A stretch of DNA of 64,000 nt. It comes from Ignelater luminosus. Taxonomy: Eukaryota > Arthropoda > Insecta > Coleoptera > Elateridae. A program made the translations under genes and the position numbers. How positions within the stretch are numbered: the first letter of the stretch is position 1; every line of letters begins with the position of its first letter. The stretch lies in NCBI GenBank assembly GCA_011009095.1, contig VTPC01090576.1:24617-88616 (forward strand), read 5' to 3'. Below are positions 51,668-64,000 of this stretch, piece by piece. The notes below the pieces were generated by a model. The model saw only the letters and a program-made list of their open reading frames with translations, ran no database searches and was not told the DNA's origin.

Positions 51668-53269
51668 TACATCTTTTGGAATGAATGTGCAAAAGCGTTT
51701 CGTAAGTAGGTAGATAGAAGAGGTAACTTCACACAGCTATAAAGATAACAATGATCAAAAATTTTCAGGCTTTTTTTTTCTAATTTGCCAAACCTGGAAA
51801 ACTCAGTAATGAATAACGTCTAGTAAGCTTAAAACAAAAATTGGAAAATAATAAATTGACATTGAGAGATGCACTATCCCTGAAGAAGTCTTATTTAAGT
51901 TAATTTCCAAAACCAATCAAGTCATCAAATCCAAAATTACTTTCCAAAAAAACAAAATTAAACGAAGAAAAAGAATAACGTTTAGAAAAAATAAACGTAA
52001 AAAAGTTAACCGATATTTGCTTACATACCACAGCTTATGAGCTCTTAAGGTATCGATTGTTAGTTATTAACAATCCAGGCTACTTCTATCAAGTACACAC
52101 ATCAGCTCCGCTGCTGCTCTTCTCGTTTTTATGGAAATAAACACATTTCATAGCAATACCCACCCTCTCTCTAAAAATTGGCGAATAGTAATAAGTTAAA
52201 TTCGACAAAGTCATAAATCATAAAGCATACAGTAAAATGTGCTTGTAATTAAACAGAAGTTCTCATGTTAATTACCTACCGAAAAAGTCTCATCAAATGA
52301 ATAATTAAAATTGTTTATCTTTAAGCAAATTTTAGGGTTTTTTAAATTAACCGTGCAGGTAGATATTTTATTTGTCTTGTATAGATTCCATGTGACAACA
52401 TAATTACTTCTGTTTATAAATTCAAATGTTTATAGAAGAGAGAACATGATTAGGAAAACATTCATGAATACATTCGTTTTCTATAAAAAATAAACAATGG
52501 AATCGCTACAGCAGCGCATTAATTTTTTCTGCTAATTTAGTAATGACAAACCAATATTTGTTAAATGTTTGCAAATGTTTATTTCGGAGCCCCAGGCAGA
52601 TTTCGTTGTTAATAATGGGGAATGTAATTTTTTTCGTAAAAAAAGGAAAAATTAATCAGAATCTTGAAATTCAATCGTTTTCACATTATCGGTTTTGATG
52701 ATTTTTAATTTTAATTACAGTTTCAATTTTAGAATTACAGAGTTTTTTATTTTTAAGAAACCTTTGGAATTTTAAAATATAAATCACGTGGAAATGAGGG
52801 TGCATTTTATATTAACGTTTATGAAATTTAGTTAATTAAATTTACAAAAACATGCAGACTGAAAATTTTATTATTTTATTTTATATTATTAGTAAATTCA
52901 ATTAATCTAACATGGAGTTTTTGTTAAGATTTAATTATCTTAATATAAAAATTAAATATAGAAGTGAGCTTGATTTGGGGTATACAAAAGTAAAATAAAA
53001 CTCAAAAATTCATTTCCTTACTTGACATTGCTGAAAAATGTAAAATTCTGTTAATTTAATTCTTGTTGTTTAACCTAAAGTTTCTCTCTTTTAATAATTA
53101 ATTACACGCCTTGTATAAAATGATATCACTCGAAGATTACAAGCTATGGGCGAAGGCAGATGTCAAAGCTATTAAACGAATGATTGAAAAATGAAAAATC
53201 TTGATTAAAGACAATTAACAAAATAATTACCGACACTCTTCAAGATGTTTGCTCAAATTAAGTTCTTAG

Positions 53270-53770
53270 GCATAATCATCTAGAAGAGTGGAGAAATCAT
53301 GTTTTCAAATCAAGAAAGTGTGGTATGGATGGCTTTGATGATAACCAACCAACCACAATACTTTTCCTACAAGCCAGAACTTCTTTTAAAGTAAGTAAGT
53401 GCCATTGTCACAATTTGGCACCATAGTAGCAAAAGACATTTAAAACTGCAAGGACAAATGGATGAACATTACTTGGTGATCATGTAAACTACTTATACCC
53501 TAGCATATTCGTGACGCTGAGGTATAAACGCAGCAAATAAAACAAAAAGATGATAAAACAAGACAAGCTCATACGTTACACAAGATGAGAAAAAAGAAAA
53601 GATTTCTGACTTATCAGTAGCCACCTTTCAAACACTTTTAATAAAAAACTACAATTTTGGTTTGATTTCCCATATTCTATGTGAAAAATCTTGCCCTCAC
53701 GATATCTTTACAAAATTCTTTCTCAACTTATGTCTGTTAGACATGTACTTCTGGTCATTTCAAATTTGAC
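53270..53770 (+). pseudogene. Heavily decayed Tc1-like transposase remnant
   Basis: Translating several frames gives a colinear order resembling a Tc1-like catalytic domain: a WRNHVFKSRK...GMDGF block near 53290-53335, a block reading LQGQMDEHYL near 53440-53475, and QKDDKTRQAHTLHKMRKKKI near 53545-53605, where a QQDN...H(T) segment is expected. Stops and shifts are many. Similarity is by eye and weak. Confidence 0.35.
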
Positions 53771-56164
53771 AGCTTTTAAAAATTAGATTCCTTGCTCCAA
53801 AAACTAAAAGAACGTTTTGAAATTATTGAAAGCAACAAAGTAGCATACAGTAGTGGTATGCGGATACTATTACAGACGGTTAAAAGTTTATGTTCATGGG
53901 CATCTGCTCTGATTTTTCCAGAAGGGGGCCAGAGGCCAGAGTATAATTTTTCCGTATAATATACTACTTCAGATTTTGTAACGCTATATGCGCCAAATAA
54001 TTTGGTAATCCAGACCAAGCGTCCCTTCTTGCCCATAGGAGCGGACGCCCATGTTTTTGCTATAGTTTATACCATTCCAACATGAAACATCTTAGGCACC
54101 AACTAATTCCTTTTATTATCCTCACATACAAAAAGCTCTTTAAAATAATCTACACGTTCGTCTAATATTCCATTTTGGTTAATGTCAATTTGTTTAATTA
54201 TACAACTTAAATTGATTCTTTATGCAATGTCTTGCAATGAAACAGCAGGATAAGTATGTCAAGAAGCATAACAACTTAATGCCAAAATGTCAAAACTTAT
54301 ATCAGCAAGCAAAAGAAAAAATAGAATTTGGAAATTATCTTCAAGACGAGAAACCAAGCATCAGTTGCAAAAGAAAATAATTTTGTTGTAAACACATTGG
54401 CTAACTACGAAGTCCAAGAAGTTTTAAAATGTCAAATTGAAATTGAAAATTGAGAAAAAGCATCTATTGAGGTTTTATTCAGACGTAGTAATAGTTCGTC
54501 AATAATAACACTTTCTTGAGTGCATATTCCATTTAATATCAAGGAAAGTATCGCGTTCTTGTCATTTAATCGTTGAACCTTGTAATATAATAATAAATGA
54601 CATCTATCACGATAACCGAAGGATAATAAAGATAATTATAACCTTTAATTGGTTCCGTAAGCTCCTACTAGCTGATTGATAAAGGATAATTATTCTTAGA
54701 CGGGTGATGGGTCGACAGCAGTTACTTTCTCAACCGTAAAAGGTGCATGCAAGCTTGCTTATAGAGTTTGACCTTTTACCTCACTATTATTAACTTTCGG
54801 TGATTTTAATAGCTTCCATTTCTATCATTTTGAATTGCGGAAGGAATGTTTTAAAGCTACTTGCTATTGATTTTTCAAGTAAAATCAGTATAGGTAGTTA
54901 TTAAAAATTAGATATCGTTATGTAACAGCCCTATCGTTTAAGGCCATATGGTAGACGACAGAAAGTAAAAACTCATCACGCATTTCATTTAACTTTTTAA
55001 TGACGCTTAAGAGAGTTTTGAACACAAATTCAGATAAATGTTAATAAATCGATCGTGTGCATGTTTTTACTTTCGGTTACGTTTGGTTGATTTGAGCACC
55101 TTGTCTTTGAAATAAATGAACCCCTTGTATACTCCCTTGAGGATGTGCATTAAAAAGAAAGCTGAATCATACTCGGATTATTTCTTTGATGACATTCAAG
55201 TGACTTGCTATTTTGATCAGAACGGTTCGATCATTTCTTAGACATCTGTGCTAATTTGTAGGATATAGAATAGTTCCATCTGGATGAACATATCGAAAGG
55301 GGGACGATATGCACACTAAAAATATTTGAAACTGAAATAGTTAAAAAGAAATTTATAACGTTAATGAAACATTTAATCATTGGAAGTAAAAGGAAAATTT
55401 CCATCCATTTGGATTTTCCCAGTACATCAAACGTTAAAGAGAGATGAGAGAACTAAACTTTTTTCCCCAGGCCTGAGCTCGCTGAATACTCGCGGAACTG
55501 ACCCTTGCCTTGTTTTATTTAAAAGTAAAACTATGAATGCCCTTTTCGCTGCCAACCATACATCCTATTCCTAATTAGCATATACTCGCAAAGTGAACTG
55601 AAAATTAGTTTTGATTATTTTTGGAATATATGCAGCATCAATTAATTTCCTTCTTAGAGATTCCTCTTTCTAATTTATTTATTTATTTAATTATTTTATA
55701 ACCTATAATTTTATTCTAATTTGAAGTAGAAAAAGCCGTAATATTATTTTTGGCCAAAGAAGCAAAAACGATAAGAAAATTATGATACTCAAATAAAATT
55801 GTTTTGAAAACCTCATGTAAATGAAAAAATTCAGTCACATCTCCAAACTCGGCACAGTACACATAAAAAATATAATACATGTGACGTAATGCGTTCGCTA
55901 GCTTTTTACATTTGGTTAAAAAGTTGTTCATAATAACTGTTGTTTCGTACATACATACATAAAATCTAATTTTCCGGGTTGCATCAGTTCGTACGAAACA
56001 AATTTAAAATAAACCAAGCAAAGTGAAAGTGGCTTTTCAGGAAAAATATATTTACATATGACTGAATAAAAATTGATGCTTTTTCGTTATATCACAGTGA
56101 TAGGTCACCCAAGCATAGTATTTTCACGAGTTCTCGTTACTTTTGGGAATTTTCTCGATTTTTA

Positions 56165-56470
56165 ATGATTCCTGGGAAAAAAATTATTACAAAGGTGTCT
56201 GATACATCGTTGATGCAGGAGTCTGGTGCAGTCATCATTCAATTAGCCTGGGTGTGGCCAGGGCTTAGCTGGTATAAAACATCGATCGAACGAGCGGTCA
56301 TCGTTTCAAAAGTGCGCTCTTTGATTCCCTCATTGCCGCTTTTAAATCCAGTGGCACATGCGCCCGTCCTTCGTTTTTTCTCATAATACTCGACCGGCGC
56401 TAATTTGCAAGCAGAATGTGGAAAAACTCGTCGCTATTTTTCTAGTGTGAAATTTACGAAACACGTTCCC
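56165..56470 (+). promoter_or_regulatory. Core-promoter-like sequence
   Basis: TATAAAA at 56273-56279 with an initiator-like TCA at 56298-56300, 27 nt downstream, in a locally GC-richer patch. The spacing fits an insect TATA promoter. No recognisable downstream coding exon on this strand was found, so the target is unknown. Confidence 0.25.
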
Positions 56471-59400
56471 GTCTCTCTTGAATCCATCCATAATCGAAAT
56501 CTGTGTTAGGAAAGTAAAAATCGGATATTCAAATCGAACACCCTTCTCGATTTATAAATGTAGGTGTTTTTTGAGAGCGATTTGTTGATTTTTCATTTTG
56601 GTTTGTTATTCTCGGTAATGTTATGGGGACAGTGTACTTGAATGCAAATATTTGCATTTATTTTCTGCGTTTTCAAATGTGTGTTTTGCTTTATGAAGTC
56701 ATTTATCCTATATGTTCGTTGACATATAATATTCTACACGCAAATTGGCTTATAATCTACCTGTAGGGATAATATTGAATAATGAATATTCAAATAGATT
56801 TTTCAAATAAAGAAATTCTTTATTCAGAATGAAATCACATACACCTAACATAAAGGCATACGTGTGCATTATTCGACCTATTTATAGATTTTTAAAAATC
56901 GAAACAAATAATCGCTATAAATTAAAGGGCACGTTTTCTAATTCGAAAATCGTCTTTAAAGAATTACATAATAGCAGAAGAATAACTACTTCTTTCCTTC
57001 CCTGAGATCAAACATCACGCCTACCACCTGGTTTTAGTCTCCTTAATTTCAAAACTCCCATAAACCACTCCAAACAATAATTCGTGGCATGTTAACAGTT
57101 TCAAAACGACCATTTCTTATAAGGATCCCACCTGTCCTCTTTTAACACACGAATATTGCAAAATTTCTTAATGTGCTTCCTTTTTATACACTTCTGTGTA
57201 AAACTTCCGGTCTTTTAATCCGTAAAGAAAATTCTTCTTAATTGGTACTTTGGGTTTTATAGTTGAAAACCGTAGGAGGTCAGTTGGGAGCTTTACGAGT
57301 GATTTACTGGAGAAGCTGACAACTGACTTAAGTTAAAATAGGCGGTTCGCTTTAGCTTTGAATTAGATACCTTGTTGGACAAATGTTTACAAGTTTGCAG
57401 ATGTCTTTTTTAGCCTATTTAGGTAAAATTTGTCGCCTTAAAAGATTTATTGTCAAGTACTTTGCTTGTCCTTGGTTACTAATTGGTTTAAATATAATAG
57501 TTCCCGCTGTTTTAATAAATACATCCTTATAGAAATCTTTCGGAATAATTTCAAAATAGCAGATGCAAATCTTGGAAGTTGCAAAAACGCAGATGTAAAT
57601 ACAAAACCTCACCCTTTTCTCAAACTTACACATGTTAGGTAAATTTTGTTCAATTCCTAAACCCTTACCATACCTGGAATATAAAGTAAAGGGTCTTTGA
57701 CCTGTAGAAAACGAAGGTGGTAGGTATAGCAAGATACTTTTCTTAAAACATGTTATTGTCAACCCTTCTTGTTCTTAGTTCACACAAAGGGGTTAAATCT
57801 TTTCATATGAAACTTGAAAAACATGTTTTCGCACTCGAATTTTTGCTACATATACAGATGCTTCCGAGTATTGGACACATTTGTTTTCATAAATAATGGT
57901 TTTGAAAGCAAGCTGCATCAAATTATTGTTCGTTTACTGTACGCATTTTCAAAACCAATAATGTATGAGGAAGTTTAAACGAAAAAGTGGATAACTACTT
58001 GAAATGGAGAATGAAAAATATTATAGAAAATAAATTGATGAAAAAATGGTACAAGTTACCCTCTTTAATGCAGCTGGGACTCAAGTTTTATATTATCTTA
58101 CACCCCAATAAAATACCACGTGTGACGTCATATCACATATGGATAACAAAAGACATAGAGTATCTTGTAGTAAATCCAGCCACGCGTCTGTTCAATTTAT
58201 TCCTGGGGATTTCAGATTATGGTATCGATTTTAGATAGCAACCATAATCTACAAATGCATGGCCTAATTTCATATTTAAATACTGCGACTATAGCAATAT
58301 TTTACTTAGCATAAAAAAATACTTTAAATATTTGCAATGAAATGCAAAATGTATTTTACAAAATACTGAGAAATTTTTTTTTTTATTCAATGCAGACAAA
58401 ATTAATAATTGCAAAGAGCAAAATCAACAAATAATTCTAAACTGTAACAAAACAAAAATTTAAATTTAAACGTTAATTAGAAGTAACAAAAATATCTCAA
58501 TGTATTATTCTCTTGTCAGTAACAACGCTAGATAGTTTTCATGAATGAGTTATCCTTTGGTTTGGTTTATCATGACAAGATTCTCAATATAATAACAACA
58601 TCTCTTCAAATGAAGTAAACTTATGCCTTGAGTGAGTTCACATCAGATTTGCTACAAGTTTAATGAAAAATAATGAGAACAATTAAAATTAAAGGTAAAC
58701 CAGAAACTCTGAATTGCTTACATAAGGAATTGCTGTAATTAAGCTTAAAGCTTGATTTAATGTTGATATGGAATATATTACTTCAGAAGATAGGTTTTAC
58801 GAAACTTAGAAAATACTGAGATTGACAACGTTAAACTTTCTTTTGCTTAACAAAATCATGATCCTCATGTCAGTTGAGCATTTAATTTAAGATTACAGTA
58901 GTTGGTATAAAAACAAGGGCAGTTTATTAGTCTTAAATCAAAATTCTGATCTAAAACTAACGCGGTTTTGATATCTTCATATGTACAAAGTTACTCAACG
59001 TAATGATGATTTTCTGTGACAAGCTTCTTCCTAAATTCTTCTTACAAAAATATGAGTTTGAGACACGTCTGATTATTAATAAGATAATGCCCATCAAAAT
59101 GTTATCTTCAAGTCCACATGAAGAAGTGATTAAATTAGGGTTCAAACTTGTTACGTTTGGGTTTCTTTGCCCTATAAATTCAGCTGCTCAATTGTGTGAA
59201 GGTAGTTTTGTTTTTAGTTTTTCAGATTCTACATTTTATCGAAAGCTTGTCCAAGTTGTAATTATACAAACTAACTTTCTCATGAAGTCGGTGCCTTTTA
59301 ATACTATCAAGATCATTCGTGTTTTAGTTTTCGTAACTGACCATAACTTTGTATGACTCTAGATAATTATCCCCAATAGCACTAAATATTTAAACAATTA

Positions 59401-59614
59401 TCTTTCTCAATTTCTTCTTTGTTGTTTAACATTAGATTCTCGCTAGAAGAACATCTCATGAATACCTACATCTTCTATACTAAAATAGAGCTTAGCTTTT
59501 AAGTTTCCCGGAAAGCTTCTAAAGGTACTTCAGTATTATTGATCTTGGCTTTTCTTCTTCTTTAGATCCCCATATTCCCTAATACAAATTCAACTGAGTT
59601 GCCAAGCTTAAAGA

Positions 59615-59630
59615 ACCGTACCGTACCGTA
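59615..59630. repeat. (ACCGT)3 short tandem repeat
   Basis: Three copies of a 5-bp unit in otherwise unannotated sequence. Confidence 0.7.
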
Positions 59631-60270
59631 GTAGAAATTGAGTTATTCCAAACTGCACCGCCGCACTATATTGTTTTAAAGCAATTATGCATTTATAGTT
59701 TGCTGCGTTAAGTTCCTACATAGTAAATAAAATAGTAAAATCATTAGATGCAGATTTTTTCGACAATTTTCTTTTTGGTTGTGACATTCAATCTTTTCAA
59801 TTCTATCGTTTTTTGTAAACGTTAAAAAGTGTCCAAGAACGAAAAGCAGTAGTACATTTCCAAACCCTTGTCGTAACAAATGAAATCAACATAGGGCTAT
59901 CCTGACGTTTTGGATCTTCTTACTGTTGAAACATGTTTCTCAACACCCAGTCCAAAACCTGTTTGCATTCTAGGCAAAGAAAGATAAAGACTAGTATATC
60001 CACGGCTACTACGAAAGGTGAACAAACTTAAGTTTTAGAAATGATAAAAAGTTTCTTGAATTTCCATTTTCTTTTAGATGGTAACTGCTAACTCTTAAAC
60101 TAGAAAAAATCTCAGATCTGGACATTTAATGCTAAATCGTATTCTTCTACCTGGAAACTCAAAAAGGATAGAAAAAATATGAAGGATCAAAAAAGAAAAA
60201 GTAGGATCAAGTAACATCCAACATCTACGGGGAAGTCAATAACGCATATCTAAGGGAAAAAAAATTTAAG

Positions 60271-60305
60271 TACAGTTGAACTTCGATAACTGGAACTTGA
60301 AGGGA
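60271..60305. mobile_element. Possible pogo/Tigger-type transposon end
   Basis: TA followed by CAGTTGAACTTCGATAACTG (60273-60292) resembles the terminal inverted repeat of pogo/Tigger elements. No inverted partner was found within the window. Confidence 0.35.
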
Positions 60306-60345
60306 GTATGCATAATTTGAATTAGTCCTATTTTGAACAATCTAT

Positions 60346-60603
60346 CAGTGTCACATGATGGCTTTACTGCAAAAAAGCTTCCTGGCCATCCGTTCTCAAA
60401 ATGACGACATTATTTGGCCAGCAAGATCATGCGATTTAAAACTTCCAGACTTGTTTTTTGGGAGAAACCTGCAGTTGATCAACGATTTTAAGGGTAACAT
60501 TCCGCAAAATGCAATTAAAGATTTTGCCGAAAGAGTGGTCATCTGCAACAGGAACTGGCTATTTAGATTATACAATTCCCAATTTTATTCTACTTTTCGT
60601 TGA
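60346..60603 (+). pseudogene. mariner-like transposase C-terminal remnant
   Basis: The open frame carries MALLQKSF...DDIIWPARSCDLKLPDLFFG, matching the WP-R-S-DL-P-D-FF signature around the last catalytic Asp of mariner-family transposases. It lacks the N-terminal two thirds and the upstream catalytic residues. A transposon-end-like TACACCCTGTATA occurs downstream near 60965. Confidence 0.6.
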
Positions 60604-61489
60604 AATAAACTAGCCTGTAATTTTCTAAGTTTTATTCAAAAAACATGTTCTCAAGTTCAAGCTGGGGTATCCGTTAGAAAAAGCTTCCTAAACAGTAACT
60701 TAAAAGTAAGTGCTTGTTATTGAGGAAATGCGTTAATATTCCTGTTTTTTTGTATTTAGATGCCAAAGCTATCATGGCAGCAACAATGCCAAATGGAGTA
60801 CAACTGATGAACTAATGAAAACAAAAGCATCTTCTCAGAATATAAAGAAGCAGAAGAAATAAATAAAAGAAATGCCCGAATCTTTTCTTACCTCACATTG
60901 AATATTTCTTTAATAAAAACAATTGAGAAGTTATACTGAATCTACATTTAGTCCATGTTTTGTATACACCCTGTATAGTTAATGGATAATAAATAAATAA
61001 AAGAGTGTGATAACTAATAAATAATGATTAATGAACAAAAAATTTTTCATGTTGAATACAATTTTAGTGTAACCCTAGTGTGTGAATACGGACCTGATGT
61101 GATTTATACCTACTAATGAAATTATTTTATAAATCGTTTTACATAATTTATCTACTACGATAGTGGAAAGTCAGTAAGAAACAAAACGTTCTTATAAAAG
61201 CATTTTGTATTTGATTCAGCACTAATAAACATAATAATTACATCCTCTCTTCTGAGCAAAAACAAAAATAATTTTAATTATATTCAATTAACCCAAAAAC
61301 GGCCTTTCTGTAGTAACTGCTTCTTTACTCACACTCATTTTATGAATGAAACATAAGATCAAGAAACAACCTTCACCTTACTTTTTACGCTCTGCAGTTC
61401 CCACTTCCGTCCAACTAATAAATATAAAACCGTGAGACCACAGAAGCAAGAAATTGCTGAAAAGAGAACCACAAGGGGAGAAAGATATA

Positions 61490-61850
61490 AGACGTGACGT
61501 CACCGGACACCACACAACCTTGAGACCGTTTTCTTACATGTGACGTAACGATACGTCAGTCAGCCTTGAGGAAGGCGTCTTATTTTCAGTGACGTTACGG
61601 TCTTACTACAGTGACGTACCACGGCAGATGTTTCGCGGGCCATTTGCATAACAATGGGCATTAAGATTACAGCCCGGTGTAGTATTGTTGGAGATCCTAG
61701 TAGTCATCGACAAGGGGGACGACTTTCTTTTGTTGATAGAGGGTCAAAAAACGGGGCCCGTGCTCGACACGCGCTTACTAGATTGTATTTACTCTGAAGT
61801 GAACTCGGAGATAAAAAGTAGGAGAATAGAAAACAGTGACGTACGTCTTA
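61490..61850. promoter_or_regulatory. Cluster of CRE-like TGACGT sites
   Basis: Six sites in about 350 bp: TGACGTCA 61495-61502, TGACGTAA 61541-61548, TACGTCA 61552-61558 (reverse), TGACGTTA 61590-61597, TGACGTAC 61612-61619 and TGACGTAC 61837-61844. Part of it is a degenerate tandem repeat (CCTTGAG...TGACGT.ACG at 61515-61550 and 61561-61599). The patch is richer in CpG than its surroundings. Such sites bind CREB/ATF or related bZIP proteins; function here is inferred. Confidence 0.45.
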
Positions 61851-63519
61851 TTTTATTTAAATATAATATTGGTAGATTTAGAATAATTTACAATAATCAA
61901 TCTTACTAAGGATAAGCCCAACTTTGGTTTATATAAGTAAAATATCTTTAAAATCAAGAAAAGAATTAAGAAAACATTCCTTTGACGCTATTTTAATAAC
62001 GAGATATTTTACTTTAAATGTTTTTTTAATTAAAGTTTGACTTGAAATTCGTTACATTAATAATAAAAAGGGTAGTCTAGCAGAAAAACCAAGTAGCAAC
62101 GTCACTGGTTAAAGAGCTTGAGCACCAGGCGAGTAGGGCAGCTGCACCTAGTGCAGGGGAGAGAGCAAGTTCAGGAACAGCCAGCTGACTTGTTCTCCTT
62201 TTGCAACAAAGAAAATACCCCACCTCCTCTGTAGCTAATACATACACCCTTCTTTTCTATAATAAATACCTCTCTTTTTCCATCAATCGTCAATCGCCCC
62301 CTTTTCTTTTTCTCTAGGGTTACTACCCTGCGAAATGCATTTTTGGCTCGTGCTTAACTTTCTACAATGTGGACGTCTACGTCTAATGTACGTAAGGGTG
62401 AGGTTAGGGATAAAATTTTATAGGCTAGGGTGTATTGTGTATTAGGAACTCCCGGAGTAGGTCACTAGAGCTCTTGGTGGGTAATTTCATAATTTTCGTT
62501 GCTTGTTTGAATAGTGATTTATCTATAAAAGTATTTAAGTTGGATTTGAGCCATAAAGGAAATAAAATGTAGTATATAAATGAATTTACTTTATTAAATT
62601 AGAAAATCAATAAACTAGGCACTAGGAAAATTTATTTGAATGGCTTTAAACGTCTTATTGTTTTATGCTTGATGATATGACTATCCATCCACAAAATTAA
62701 TCTTGAATATTGGAAGATAGTAATTCAAACTAAGTTCACATAATCAGTGTCAAAGACCAAATAGAGATAACAAACCCAAGTTTGTCACTATCATTCTAGA
62801 CAAGTGTAAGATATTCCTAAGTTCGACCTTTCGGCCTTTGTGATCCTTAAGAGAAATCTGCGCCCTCGTAGAATAGCCATTTAATGACGCTTAGGTTGTC
62901 ACTTGAACTTGCAACAATAGCTGTGATTAATAGCTTTTAGTACTGGGGACATCTAATCTGTTCGTAAGATAGTTTTGCATTCACTTACACTGAGTTTAGT
63001 GTAAACGGAACTGTCTTAATAAATCTTAGAGCTTTGTTATATACCTTAACCTAAGCATTTGTGTATGAATTAGCTATTGAATATTAATCCCAAGGTGCTA
63101 TTAACAACTATGCAAGGCAATTTTACTAAAATTACATTTCTGTACATGTAAAGATTACATCCTGTGTAGTTTTATAAATTACGGGTAAATAAGAAAGGTA
63201 ACAATTTCCTATAGGCCACGGTGCGATCTTTACCATTATAAGTCATGCAAAGTCAACTAACAGGGGCAAATATTCATTATGCTTACATATTTCATGCAAA
63301 CACACCATTTTATCCATATCAATTTCCTATACACATACGCAAGTTTCATCGTGGAAAAAGTAAGTCACGCTTCTCTGTAAAAAAAAACGTCATCACGAAA
63401 GGTGTTTCCAATGAAAATCAATTATTAATAGACATATTAAGGGCTGATAAGTATCACCTTGCATGCTTATGCAGAGGTGTTTCCCATGTCTCTGACGGGC
63501 CTGGCGTGCATTATGGGTA

Positions 63520-63602
63520 CACGCTACCGGAACCGCTTATTGTATGCGCTACTTAGCCACTTCCGCTAAAGCACCGAGTTTCCGCCACGCTACTTCCGCT
63601 GT
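63520..63602. repeat. Degenerate GC-richer short repeat with ACTTCCG motifs
   Basis: ACTTCCGCT occurs at 63559-63567 and 63592-63600, with TTTCCGCC between them and ACCGGAAC (the opposite orientation of the same core) at 63526-63533. GCTAC precedes several of these. They match ETS-type binding cores. A tandem repeat or a transposon end are alternatives. Confidence 0.35.
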
Positions 63603-64000
63603 TTTCTTATGTCTGTATGTATCTGCCCTCACTTCTACAGGTGCGACTTAATTATTAGTTCATGTACCCTTTAATAATTTGGTTTTGTTACTTTGTGATT
63701 GTAATCTTTGTAACACATACTTCTACTGTTTTGTTTTTTGTAGTTTTTAAATGTAACTTTAAGAGACTACTAACATTAATACTTTACTTTAGAAAAAACG
63801 GACATTAATCTTAGAAACAAAAATTTTATTAAGAACCTTTCTTTCTTTATTTTTGCGTATTTTGTTATTAGAATATCCTCTATTCCTAGGTTTTCTTCTA
63901 TTTTAAATATCTTTCAGAGATCATTCAGACAGATATCTAGAGACCTTGCCTTCTAGTACATTAAAACAATTATTTTATGTTTTGGTTTTTGCTGAACTCA

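Larger units (their letters stand above)
54100..61480. other. Intergenic sequence with decayed transposon pieces
   Basis: Apart from the items listed, no coding region is recognised. The longest frame (59003-59356, 117 codons, plus strand) has no visible domain or splice context and is treated as chance. Confidence 0.45.

Noticed and set aside
59003..59356. 117-codon plus-strand frame
   Set aside because: Longest frame outside pros apart from the rejected 50.8-kb one, but with no domain, no splice context and composition like its surroundings.
61685..61909. 74-codon plus-strand frame after the CRE cluster
   Set aside because: Starts plausibly (MLEILVVIDKGDD) and has acidic/basic balance, but no family is recognised and the end is AT-driven. 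Not strong enough to call a gene.
1..64000. CRISPR arrays, bacterial-type operons, phage or plasmid functions
   Set aside because: No regularly spaced repeats, no dense coding and clear spliceosomal introns: this is animal nuclear DNA.

Overview
This window is AT-rich insect nuclear DNA (rough estimate one third G+C) with one 10-base run of N at 40638-40647. The only protein gene I can identify with confidence is the insect orthologue of prospero (pros), the neural homeodomain transcription factor, on the minus strand. Its coding sequence is in five exons: 29264-27240, 27148-26921, 25918-25764, 16836-16692 and 16287-16108. They join in frame to about 910 residues and end in a complete Homeo-Prospero domain. 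The window does not say which insect order this is.

The most notable feature is the pros intron at 26920-25919. It carries the hallmarks of a minor (U12-dependent) AT-AC intron: a 5' end reading ATATCCTTT, a TTTCCTTAAC branch site 11 nt before the end, and a terminal AC. Conventional GT and AG sites lie just inside it. This is the arrangement known as the prospero twintron in Drosophila, where two spliceosomes compete to make short and long Prospero. Here the inner sites that keep the frame would add only 8 or 10 residues before the homeodomain. A second intron of 8.9 kb splits the homeodomain just before its recognition helix.

Layout. 1-16.1 kb lies 3' of pros on its strand. It holds transposon debris (a BEL/Pao remnant at about 4.8-5.0 kb, a decayed DNA-transposon ORF at 5.5-6.0 kb, a TIR-bounded element at 6.4-8.2 kb) and possibly a long 3' UTR. 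16.1-29.3 kb is the pros coding region and its introns. 29.3-64 kb is upstream of pros. It contains no convincing protein gene, but has a hAT-type MITE with a perfect 8-bp target duplication (37.3 kb), a mariner-type MITE with near-perfect inverted ends (51.5 kb), decayed Tc1/mariner transposase pieces (53.3 and 60.4 kb), and two promoter-like GC-richer patches with TGACGT (CRE-like) sites at 47.65 and 61.5 kb.

Almost all other short open frames look like chance frames in AT-rich DNA. No tRNA, rRNA or CRISPR array was seen.
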